64,000 nucleotides of DNA from Lycorma delicatula (taxonomy: Eukaryota > Arthropoda > Insecta > Hemiptera > Fulgoridae). The stretch covers positions 16,776,626 through 16,840,625 of the forward strand of contig NC_134457.1 in NCBI RefSeq assembly GCF_047948215.1, written 5' to 3'. A program made the translations under genes and the position numbers. Of the stretch, positions 35,996 to 46,158 are shown in pieces. Below the pieces are notes generated by a model. It did not search any database and was not told the DNA's origin. It saw only the letters and a list, made by a program, of their open reading frames with translations. Positions within the stretch are counted from its first letter, which is position 1. The number at the start of each line of letters is the position of its first letter.

Positions 35996-37295
35996 ATGCA
36001 AACTGAACAATTAAACGTGGCAGAGGGTTCACGCAAACACCCTCGTTTAGAACCGGCCGTTTCGTCTGAGGCAAAACGGAGAAAAAGTGCGGAAACTAAA
36101 AGGATATAGATTGAGGCTAGAAAAAGCTTACAAAAAGCTTTTTTCAAGAGCAATAATGCACCGAAACCTAAATATTTGGTTATTACCAAGGAGGATGCAA
36201 ATTTTTCGAAGGTGAGTCCTTTTCTCATCGCTCGGGAGATAACCAAATGCGCTGGTGGCCCTGTAAAAGAAATAAGGAAGACCTTCATGGGACTTCATGT
36301 TGACTGTAAATGATGTCCAGTCTCAAAAGATTTTAGGGCTTAAAAAGATTGGAGAACTGGTTGTACATGTCGATCCCCACGGTACGCTCAACACCTCAAG
36401 AGGTGTGGTCGTCTGTCGGGACCTTCTAAATTGTACGGAGCAAGAAATTGTTGAGGAGTTGTCAACGCAGGAAGTCATAGAGTGTCGCCGATAGAACATG
36501 AGGAGGAATGGCGAGGTCCTACCGTCAGCCTCTCATGTTCTCACATTTAACCGGCCTACCTTGCCGGAGAAGATTAGAGCGGGGATACATCGATTGGATG
36601 TGCGGGCATTTATCCCGTAACCAATGCGATGCTTCAAGTGCCAACGTTTTGGCCACACCGCCATCAAATGTGAGAGAACGCAAATATGCGTGTGCGGCGA
36701 AGAGGTGCATGAGGGAGAGCCGTGTAAAGAGCCCCCTACATGCATCAATTGCAAGGGACAGCATTCATGTAGATCCAGGAATTGTCCTGTCTACAAAGAA
36801 GAAGTAGCTGTGCAGGAAGTTAAAACTCTGCAGAAAGTCAGCTACATCGAAACCAAAAAGATTGTTAACGCCCGCAAAACCAGAGCAACAACATCTTATG
36901 CTCAAGCTGCGGCTACTGTTCCTGCACCTGCTCCAATTGCTGTAGATGAAAGTCAGCTCATCAGTAAACTTGCTCCGACCTTGGCCAACATGATTGAAAG
37001 AATTATTGACAATAAAATGAAATCTTTCAATATTAAAGATCCAATAAAACCAAAGATATTAGTACAGCCTCCTCCCGAAGATAAAACAGCGAAAGCTGCT
37101 CTCGCTCTGAAGAAAACTGACGCCAAAGCAGAATGCCAAGTCCGTCTTAGTGAGATTCTTGATGACAAGAAAACGATAATACCTACAGAGACTGTTATGG
37201 AGGCTCCCAAGCCTCCTGCAACTGAAGTGGCCTCTAAGCCTCAGAGGCCACAAAAAATCACACAGGGGGGAGTGTCCCCCTCCCACAGGCGGTGA
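35996..37295 (+). pseudogene. LINE ORF1, gag-like protein with CCHC zinc knuckles
   Basis: A nucleic-acid-binding protein that packages LINE RNA. It starts at ATG 35996 (MQTEQLNVAEGSRKHPRLEP). A central domain follows with YLVITKEDANFSKVSPFLIA and, after a frameshift near 36290, GLKKIGELVVHVDPHG and RGVVVCRDLLNCTEQE. The zinc knuckles are at 36627-36790: MRCFKCQRFGHTAIKC, QICVCGEEVHEGEPC and CINCKGQHSCRSRNC. The C-terminal part is Ala/Pro/Lys-rich and ends at 37295. Lesions: a TAG near 36106 (KRI*IEARK) and frameshifts near 36290 and 36490-36620. The last 223 codons from 36624 are intact. Confidence 0.8.
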
Positions 37296-37508
37296 CCGGT
37301 GCGCCCCCCGTGTTAGGGAGCGGCCAGGTTGCCGCCTCTCAATCGGCGCCGATCCATGCCCGTCGTCGTCGGCGGCTTCGGTGGTCTCCGATTCGGAGAC
37401 CGGAAGCTACACCGGCGACGACGTTCTCCGCGAACATGATGCCGTTCGCAATATGGAGAAGAAAAGAAAAAAAGAATGGCCAAAAGGAAAACCTAGGACA
37501 TAATTTAA

Positions 37509-40500
37509 TTAAAAATTAGCGAGTCGATTGTACAATGGAACATCAATGGATGTTTTTCAAACATCCATGAGCTCCAACGCTTGGTACACGTCGTAGACCC
37601 GATGTGTATATGTCTGCAAGAAACGCATTTCCGCCGAAATGAACATTTTAAATTAAAAGGATTTGATATATTTCGGCGAGATCAACCGTCAAATGTAAGA
37701 GTTAGAGGTGGAGTAGCTATATTAACATCGACTAGAGCTACCACCGAAGCGGTTGTTCTAAACACAAACCTACAAGCGGTCGCCGTTAGAATGAAGCGTC
37801 CGCTTAAGATCACTGTTTGCAGCATATACTTGCCGAATTTTGATTGGAATAAGGATGACATAGCAAGACTAATTTCCGAGCTTCCCCCACCTATCCTACT
37901 GGTGGGTGACTTTAACGCTCATAATTCTCTTTGGGGATCGGTTCGAGTAGATCCCCGTGGAAGAGAACTGGAAGGGTTCCTGATGAATTCAGAACTTATT
38001 ATTTTAAATGACGGATCAGGAACCTTTTTCAATGCCAGAGATGGATCGACGTCCTGTATAGATCTCGCACTTATAAGCGGATCGATAGCACCGAGGTACA
38101 GCTTCCATGTCATAGACGATTTGCATGGAAGCGATCATTTCCCGGTGCAAATTGTAACTGATGTTACAAGAACAATATACCCCATCCCAAAAAGATGGGT
38201 ATTTGAAAAGGCAGACTGGACGAGCTTCACAGCGAGAACGATACTCCCAGAAACAACTGGAGTTATCGGAGACGATGTCGATGCCATAACAAATGAAATA
38301 ATTGATTCGGCATCAAGAGATATTCCCAAAACATCTGGGAAACTTACGAAAAAACCCGTTCCATGGTGGAACGATGAAATAAGTGAAGCTATAAAAAGAA
38401 AGAAAAGGGGGTATAACGCCTTTAAGAAGCGTCCTAGTATAGAAAATCTTGTTGCCTTTAAGAAATACAGGGCGTATGCAAAACGTCTTATGATAGACTC
38501 GAAAAAACGATCCTGGCAGCAATACGTGTCATCCATTGACAAAACTACTACTGCATCAGATGTTTGGAGGAAAGTGAAGGCGATTTGTGGGCGCAATGAT
38601 TTTGCTCCCATAACTAGCCTTCAAGATGAAGATGAAATAAAAGACACTCCATACGAAATTGCAGAGCTGTTATCCAATCACTTCGAAAAGGCCAGCAGAA
38701 CGGCCAACTACGAAGAAGATTTTCGCACTAAAAAAGAACAACTTGAAGGTCTAATAAACTTCAGAACTGAGTATAATTACTCATATAATGTACCCTTTAA
38801 AATGGAAGAATTCGCGAAAGCGTTGGAAAAATCAGGTAACACAGCTGCTGGTCCGGATGAAATCCACTATAATATGATCAGGCAGCTGAATACCACTGCA
38901 AAGCGTAGATTATTAGAACTTTATAATAAAATATGGCGGGATGGAACGTACCCGCAGCAGTGGAAAAAAGCTCATGTTGTTCCAGTACCAAAGAAAAATA
39001 AAAATTTAACAGACCCCAATAGCTATCGTCCTATTTCTTTGACGTGTGCTATGGGGAAAATATTGGAAAAAATGATTAATAATCAACTCGTCTGGGTTTT
39101 GGAAAAAGAAAACCTGATATCACCGTATCAAGCAGGTTTTCGGCAATACCATTCTACCACTGATCATTTGATACTGATCAAATGATCAGCTTAGAGGACG
39201 TTATATATAACAGCTTCATTACAAGGAAACATTGTGTCGGAGTCTTCTATGATCTTCAGAAGGCTTTCGATATGACCTGGCGTCATGGTATAATGCTCCA
39301 GATACATGAATGAGGCATTCGTGGCAATCTGCCTATACTGCTCAGCAACTATATGAATGACCGTACTTTCCAAGTACGAGTCAGTAGCGAATATTCATCT
39401 GTAAGAAATTTGGAAAATGGCATATCACAAGGTTCGCCGTTGAGCGGTACCTTGTTTACCATTGCCATCAATAAATTGATATTAGCCATTCCAGCAGAAA
39501 TCAGCAAAAGCGTCTATTTTGATGATCTGGCAATTGTGTATGCCAGCAACAAGACTGCTATGGTGAGGTACAAATTGCAACGAGCGATCAATGCTCTAAA
39601 TGAAGTTGCAAAGAATAACGGTTTCCAATTCTCACCAGAAAAAACGTGCTGTGTACACTTTTGTAGGAAGAGAATTCCTCATCAAAGTCCTGCGTTGACA
39701 ATTGATGATAATCCAATACAATATAAAGACAATGTAAGATATTTAGGATTAGTATTGGATAAATCCCTTACATGGGGATTACATATACAGGACTTGAGTG
39801 ATAGATGCAAAAGAGCCCTAAACATCATAAAATGTTTATCGAACTTAAATTGGGGCTCAGACAAAGAGACATTATTGAGATTGTATAAAGCATCGGTTCA
39901 ATCTAAACTAGACTACGGATGTATTGTATATTCATCCGCTAGAAAGTCGCACTTAAGAAAGTTAGACGTAGTACATAATAGCGGAATAAGATATGCAACA
40001 GACGCTTTCCGCACAAGTCCGGCGGCTAGTCTGATGTCTGAAGCCGGAATAATGCCACTACATTATAGAAGAGAGATCCTTTTGTTAAGATATGCAGCAA
40101 ATGTATGGGCTTTCCCTGCTCATATAAATAATAAATTGTTTATGAATCATCCTATGGCTGCAGTATATGAACATCGTGCTACCTATTCCAGACCAGCCGG
40201 AATTAGGTATCACGAATTAAGAAGAAAATATGAAATTGCTATACCAGAGACACTAGCGATTTCTACTAGAGAAATACCGCCATGGCTCTTGCCAGCGGTT
40301 AATACAAGTTTAGATCTCTCTCAAGGAGAAACAAAAAAGAAACCAGCAGTGATCATCCAGCAGGAATTTTTGGCAACCGTCAGTAGTTACGAAGAACATA
40401 TTAGAATTTATACTGACGGTTCTAAAACCGAACATGGTGTTGGATGCTCGATATATGTAAATGAAGAAGCCAGCTTTTGGAGACTGCCAGATGTGGCCAG

Positions 40501-41200
40501 TGTCTACACGGCAGAACTCACTGCAATTCAGCAAGCTCTTCGCTACACTGAACACTATTGCGAAGAGAGAGTGCTAATATGTTCCGGTTCATTAAGTGCA
40601 CTCGTCGCAATTCGGAACAAGAACATTAAGGATGTCCTAATTGCAAACATCCTGTCCATTTTATACGTACTAAAACAACGAGGACAGCGATGCGTATTTG
40701 TATGGACTCCGGGGCATGCTGGCATTACAGGTAATGAAATCGCAGACGAAGCTGCCAGAAAGGCAACAGTCTGTGATGATTTGGATGCATTTCCTGTAAG
40801 AGTGGGAGATGTTAAAAACCGTCTAACAAACATAGTAAGAAGCAAGTGGTACGTTGAATGGAGGAGTTTAAATACAAAACTAAACTCAGTTAAAACTTCT
40901 CCTTATAAATGGAAAAGCGACTATAAGTTGACTCGCCGTGAACAAGTAGCGGTGACCAGACTTAGAATAGGTCACTTGCGATTAACAAATTTATATTTGT
41001 TAACCGACGAACTGAGACCAATGTGCGGTGTTTGTAATAAAACACTGACAATCAAGCATCTAATAGAAGAGTGTACCATATATGAGGACCTCAGAAAGAG
41101 GTTCCGTCTTAGAAATAATATTAGTGCTGATCTGGATAATGGAAACGAAGAAAATATAGTTGCATTTTTACACGCCAGTGGACTTCTTAAAAGTCTATAA
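37509..41200 (+). pseudogene. LINE ORF2: endonuclease, reverse transcriptase, RNase H
   Basis: The endonuclease occupies 37525-38160 (IVQWNINGCFSNIHELQRL, CLQETHFRR, LVGDFNAHNSLWGS, HGSDHFPVQ). The reverse transcriptase runs 38780-39800 (YRPISLTCAMGKILEKMI, YQAGFRQYHSTTDHLIL, FYDLQKAFDMTW, GISQGSPLSGTLF, YFDDLAIVYAS). RNase H is at 40400-40770 (IYTDGSKTEHGVGCSIY, YTAELTAIQQAL, VWTPGHAGITGNEIADEAA), followed by the C-terminal C-x2-C...H...C motif MCGVCNKTLTIKHLIEEC. Lesions: an 8-bp insertion near 39180 that creates a stop at 39183-39185, and a TGA near 39312 replacing a likely Trp (QIHE*GIRG). The RNase H block that normally reads CSDS reads CSGS (about 40580), so a catalytic aspartate is missing. 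No ATG precedes the endonuclease in frame. Confidence 0.88.
39160..39189. repeat. Perfect 13-bp hairpin at the ORF2 frameshift
   Basis: CTGATCATTTGAT and ATCAAATGATCAG are exact reverse complements around a 4-nt loop ACTG. Removing eight bases (AAATGATC) restores the frame DHLILISLEDVIYN, so the hairpin was completed by the frameshifting insertion. Confidence 0.85.
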
Positions 41201-41252
41201 AATGAATGTTTAAAGCTGCGACAAAAGAAACTCTAAGCGGTAGTTTATATAT

Positions 41253-41301
<49 letters not shown>
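41253..41301. repeat. (AT)n microsatellite
   Basis: An uninterrupted AT/TA dinucleotide run inside the 3' UTR of the large LINE; a shorter run lies at 41362-41382. Confidence 0.95.
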
Positions 41302-41304
<3 letters not shown>

Positions 41305-41985
41305 TTAAATTTTTAAAGAAAAAATGGTATTGATAAATTTAATTTTAATTTTAAATGCATGCATATATATATATATATATATAAGGGAGTCTCGAAACGT
41401 GGCACGTATAGTGACGGGAGGTAGCCCTCTTGTCTAGGCCATTTTGGCTCACCTGCATTCAAGAGCAGTGAGTCGGGGTGTGTCCGATGATGACATGGGG
41501 GACCCTCAAGGGTGGATTGAGGGCGCGAGGCTGTGGGTGTACGCTGTGCATGCCTATAGCCTATTTATAAGAAGGATTCAACTGCCACGGCACCCCGGCG
41601 CGACTGATATACTGCTCAACGGCGGTTCTGGTCGCCCCGAGGGTGCTTAAACAAACTATAAATGAGACTCGTAGAAGAAAGAAGTTAAGATGTGGTATGA
41701 TAAGTTTTAATTTTAATTTTAATTTAATGGTCGTTTGAGAACCTATCTCAAATTTTAATATTGGGGCCATTTACACCCCGTAAGTGTTTGTGATTGTCCT
41801 TGTCTTTTATGTCTTAAATGTTTTGTGTAGTTTGTGCTTTTAAATAAAATGTAAGGGCCCTTTACACCCTTACATATGACGATCCAGATGGTGATAGTAG
41901 TTTCTTTTAAAGATTATGACGAGGGCTAATGACCTTAGCAGTCGATGCCCATAAAAATTCAAAGAAAAAAAAAAAATGAAACAAA

Positions 41986-42904
41986 ATGAGAAAAATGAAG
42001 AAAAATAAAATGAGAAATAATATGAAACTATATATATAAACTAATATAAGCTGGAAATTTATGCATGGAAATATGAAATGGGAATATCGCAATAGAAATT
42101 TACCTATTTAAGTATTTCAATATTTGCATTTATCATGAATATCAGAATAATGAATATTTAAGGATGCACATCATAAATAATGACCAGATTAGAATGACAA
42201 GTAAAGCAAGAATATCACTAACTTCTTCAGGTCTGTAAGACTTAATATTTACCATGGAAATATATACAAACAAAAAATATCATTCACACTTCCTTTGTAT
42301 CAAACTTTAATGCAGTACCAACCAAAACACTTTTAACTTCAAAACTTATGTACAATGTAAAAAGTTATTTTCACTTTTTTATTTTGGTTGAATGCAAAAT
42401 CATTAATATCCACTTTATTGTATTACTCTTCAAAAATTGTTTAATTTTTTTTGGGGATGCAGTCAGTATGATTTAAAAAAAAAACACAACTGTTAAGTCA
42501 GAATTATATACAAAAGTTAAAAAAAAAATAAATAAATAAATCTACTATTCAGTAATATACAAGTAATTTTGTAGACATAATGTAACCTTTCTTTTTAATA
42601 TTATTGTGGACATCTACGTATCAATTTACCTAAGTTTGTAGAATTTTACCTAATTATATTTTATAGTTTTCAAAATTAGTGTCAAAACATAGAAAAAATG
42701 TTGCACATCACATAAGACTCATCTATAGTTATAATAGTTCATTCCTCAATTTTAGCAAATATTATGAGTAAATAATTTTAAAACAAATTTTTTACACCGT
42801 CATACGGTCAGTGGAAAATAAAATATTGATAAATAATGCAACTTTAGAAATACAAAATGTTACAAACCTCAGCCAAATCTTGCAAATGTTTTCAGCTACA
42901 AAAG
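41986..42904. other. AT-rich DNA, nothing recognised
   Basis: CpG-poor AT-rich sequence with A-runs, between the large LINE and the exon at 42905-43110. Confidence 0.5.
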
Positions 42905-43110
42905 TTATTTCAATATTAGGAAAGTCATCTTTCCTATATGTTCTTTTGTAAGACTAACATCTTTCTCTAACTTTTGTTTCTTTCTAACAAGATCGCTGCG
43001 TAATCCTTCATTGCGTCTAATTTCTATTTCAGCATATCTCTTATGTGCCTGTGTATTATGTTTAAGAAATCTTTGTGAACTTGGTACCACAAATTTATGT
43101 TCATGAATGC
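42905..43110 (-). CDS. Likely terminal exon of an unidentified, charged helical protein
   Basis: On the minus strand a TTTGACAG acceptor above 43110 opens into HEHKFVVPSSQRFLKHN, TQAHKRYAEIEIRRNEG, LRSDLVRKKQKLEKDV, SLTKEHIGKMTFLILK and a TAA at 42905-42907. Composition (Lys, Arg, Glu, regular charge spacing) suggests a helical or coiled-coil C-terminus, and the exon is richer in GC and CpG than its surroundings. I do not recognise the protein. The strand is the same as the ACOT9-like exons, but nothing shows they belong to one gene. An alternative is that a weak GTTAGT donor before the stop is used. Confidence 0.5.
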
Positions 43111-44887
43111 CTGTCAAACATAAAATTAGGTTAGATAACCAAAAAAAAAGTACTTTTGTTTTTAATAAATTTTAGATGGAATTGACTCCTATTGTCATTA
43201 GCTACTAATAAAGCATGCAAAACTGCATGCTGCAGTTAATGCTTCTGAAGCCTAGATGCTAGATTTCATAGCACACAGATGAAGGATAATGATGATGCAT
43301 GCTCTACAAAGTAGAAAGTCATTTTTTAAGTAATCTTTATTAAAAACGATAAAATGTTTATAATAAACATATCATCTGATGGGCATCTAACATTAAAGCT
43401 AGACTTTTAAAATAAATTTTAATAATTTGACTTAATAAAAAAGGTGCAGTATATATAATTTTTAGTAATATTTTTCTATTTTATATATTTTTTTACTGTA
43501 CTATATTAAGTAACAGATGCCTATATTATTTTACTTATTACAAAATAACTGCCTGTTTTATAAAAAATAATTAATTAAAAGTATGTACACTGCAGATAGA
43601 ATCCTATAATTGCAGCTAAATATAATACGCTCTAATACTTGTCCTTTATTTGGGGAAATAACTACATTAAATCACTATTTTTAACGCTGAAAAAAGAGCC
43701 CGAAATACTATTTGACTAATAATTCTACAGATCTAACATCAAATATTCATCAGAGAATAAGTGAAAATCCACATTACATTCATACATACTTACACTATTT
43801 AAAATAAACAAATGATTAAAAATATTAGTAATAAAAATTTCAGTAATAATAATACTTTTTTCTCATTAAGAAATTAAACAGAATAATTTTGTAAAAAGTT
43901 ATGCAATCACCTGATGTAGAAGGGCTCTTTACATTATAGCTGCTTCGTGATAACCCCCATCATACGTAGAAGAAGATGCATATCAATTTTGGCCATATGA
44001 CAGACTCACTAGAGAACTTCCACCAAACGAAGACTGATTGTAACTGGAAGCTATGAAGAATACTAATTAATGTGTGCACGCCGTAATTAAAATAACATTA
44101 AGAACGGCAAGTTATGTTTTGTTGAATGAATGAAATGATCAAAACAAGAAATTAAATGAATAAAATTAAAAGAAAAAAATAACTGTTATATAGAAGAACA
44201 TTTCAAATAATTAAAATTAATTTTTAAGAATTTCTAATACATATATTGATTGATATTATTAAACACACAGGCTAAAAAGGTCACCAGAAAAAAATCCCTG
44301 CAGCTGCTATTACTTGATCTAATGGAAACTGCACCCAACACTATTTAATTTCAGTGATCTATAGCAATTCAATTAAGGGTCGTTTGTTATTTCATTTAAG
44401 CATTGTTATTTCATTCTTACTACAAATCCTTTTATTTTCAACATAGTAACCCAAGAGCCATTTCAAGTTTCACAAGTAACAATGACACTTACAGTCTAAT
44501 CTAGCATACATTAGCAGTTTAAATCCCAGTTCAAAACAAATAACATTTTTTTCTTTATAATTCATGATGCTGGAAATACATATTACAACAATTCCAGGAT
44601 TTACTTTTAACAAATAAAAAAAAGATTGTTACAAAGTTGTGTCAATTTGCGGCTGTCTAATGCGACTAAAAAGGATTTGAGAAAGCTTAACAACAACAAT
44701 AAAAAATTCAAAACAGCAAAACCTAGAAAGGCTAAAACTAATATAATTTCCACGATGTGGTTAATATTTTTACACGTGTGACTTCCCCCTTCTACGAGGT
44801 TTGCAAAGGTTAATAATTCTGTTGTGTAAATTCTATCTATAGGTGTGTGTCAGGAATCATGTATGGTTGTGAAGGAACTCGTCTTAC
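43111..44887. other. AT-rich DNA, probably intron
   Basis: CpG-poor AT-rich sequence between two exon-like segments. A short Ser/Tyr/Gly-rich reading on the minus strand (44055-43930) is broken by stops. Confidence 0.4.
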
Positions 44888-45060
44888 CTTGTATGAATCT
44901 GACAATTCGAGGCCCTGTCAAACCAGATCCAAGGATGTAACAAGCTACAGGTACATTTGTTACATGAACAAATTTTATACATGTCCGCGTACAATCGGTG
45001 ATCTTCGGTGTATACACGTCTTCTTAACTTGTACAATATACATTAATGTTACTGTTGTTT
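44888..45060 (-). CDS. Possible first exon of a minus-strand gene
   Basis: On the minus strand the segment ending ...CAGATTCATACAAG is followed by a good donor GTAAGAC (just below 44888). Upstream sequence to about 45060 is less AT-rich and has CpGs. A reading from an ATG at about 44982 gives MYKICSCNKCTCSLLHPWIW, but it could equally be 5' UTR. CpG density rises abruptly here, which in insects often marks the 5' end of a methylated gene. The protein is not recognised and the upper boundary is a guess. Confidence 0.3.
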
Positions 45061-45349
45061 ACAGTTTATATTATCAATTACGTAACACGTACGCGCACCC
45101 TTACATATACATTAAACATCTATTTAAAACAACTAAAATAATAAAATAAATGTTAAAATAACCGGTTAAAATTTAATTTTATACATAAATATTTTTATTT
45201 ATTATCAAAAGTTAAGAAACTAAATAAGGGTTTATTTAAAAAAGAAAATAGATTAATATTAAAAAAATTTAATTAAAAAACTGTTTAGAAATCGAACTCA
45301 GTTTTAAAAAAATATACTGATTTAATAAATTATATTAAGCATACCACTC

Positions 45350-45545
45350 TTCCGATTACCGTGGCAGTATGGTAGCGTCTCGGCGTTTCATCTGGAGGTC
45401 CCGGATTCGAATACCGGTGAGGTGTAACATTTTGCTTATGCTAAAAATTTCCATTTTTACATTCCTTTGTAAACTTGTACGATGAATCATTCATCAGTTG
45501 TAGAAAAAAGAACTGATTCAATTGAATCTCATTGAATTTCAATTA
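45350..45545 (+). repeat. tRNA-derived SINE-like element
   Basis: The head GTGGCAGTATGGTAGCGTCT resembles a pol III A box, and GGTCCCGGATTCGAATACC resembles a B box about 35 bp later, as in tRNA-derived SINEs. No TSD was found. It is too irregular to be a functional tRNA gene. Confidence 0.5.
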
Positions 45546-45602
45546 AAATTTTATCTTCCCGGTAATGTATTATCTATTACATATACAATTATTTATTATA
45601 TA

Positions 45603-46158
45603 TACAGAGTGTATCACTAATTTTTTCCGGGACTTTCACAACCTATTCTACTCGCGAAGATAATGGAAAAAATTCATAATAAAAATTTGTCCTAAAATGC
45701 TTCGTTTGCGAGTTACGTCGGATTTCAGCTATCCCGGTGAAATAATGTCACTGAAATTTTTAAAACGTTAATTAAGGGAGAAAATTAGTGAATCGTTTTG
45801 TTTTTGACCAGAAAAATCGAATAAAATATATCCCAGAACCGTATCTGCAGTAGTAGTAGAAATCTAGTGTGAAATTCAATAAATCGGGGTAAAACCCCTG
45901 TTTTTAATGTTAGATGTACAATAACTTTGTTAAATAACTTTTAAACAAAACTTGTAGAGGATTTAATTCTAAACAAAATGGTATAGAGCAAGTTGAATCA
46001 AACAAAGAAAACTTTTTCACGTCTCTTTCATTAGCCGTAAATCCCAAACGAAGTATTTTAGGACGAATGTTTAAATGAAATTTAAACGAGTAGATTATTT
46101 TCACGAGTAGAAAAGGTTATGAAAGGGCCCGGGAGAACTTTGTGATACAATCTGTGTA
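45603..46158. mobile_element. MITE-like element with long imperfect inverted repeats
   Basis: The left end (ACAGAGTGTATCACTAATTT..., TTTCCGGGACTTTCACAACC) and the right end, read in reverse complement (TACACAGATTGTATCACAAA..., CCTTTTCTACTCGTG), align over about 65 bp and, after a gap, again over the GTCCTAAAATGCTTCGTTTG / GTCCTAAAATACTTCGTTTG segments. Both ends sit in TA-rich sequence. No coding capacity. Unclassified. Confidence 0.6.

Larger units (their letters stand above)
35455..41975 (+). mobile_element. Full-length 6.5 kb LINE (jockey/I group) with target-site duplication
   Basis: A direct repeat ATGAAACAAA at 35445-35454 and 41976-41985 brackets the element. GC content jumps sharply at 35455. 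Order: 5' UTR 35455-35995, gag-like ORF1, endonuclease-RT-RNase H ORF2, a 3' UTR of about 770 bp and an A-run at 41964-41976 that merges into the duplication. The 3' UTR contains an (AT)n tract at 41253-41301. The intact ends and few coding lesions indicate a fairly young insertion. It lies in the CpG-poor part of the window but is itself CpG-rich. Confidence 0.9.

Noticed and set aside
37292..37519. 75-codon Arg-rich open frame between LINE ORF1 and ORF2
   Set aside because: It lies in the junction and overlaps both frames; composition reflects the GC-rich linker.
43930..44055. Ser/Tyr/Gly-rich reading (SSYNQSSFGGSSLVSLSYGQ) on the minus strand resembling an RNA-binding protein tail
   Set aside because: Broken by at least two stops within 40 codons and no clear acceptor; at best a pseudogene scrap.
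44847..45149. 100-codon open frame on the plus strand
   Set aside because: No motif or plausible upstream signals; the minus strand of the same region shows a better exon-donor structure.
45350..45430. tRNA gene
   Set aside because: A- and B-box-like segments exist but the arms do not pair into a cloverleaf; better explained as a SINE head.
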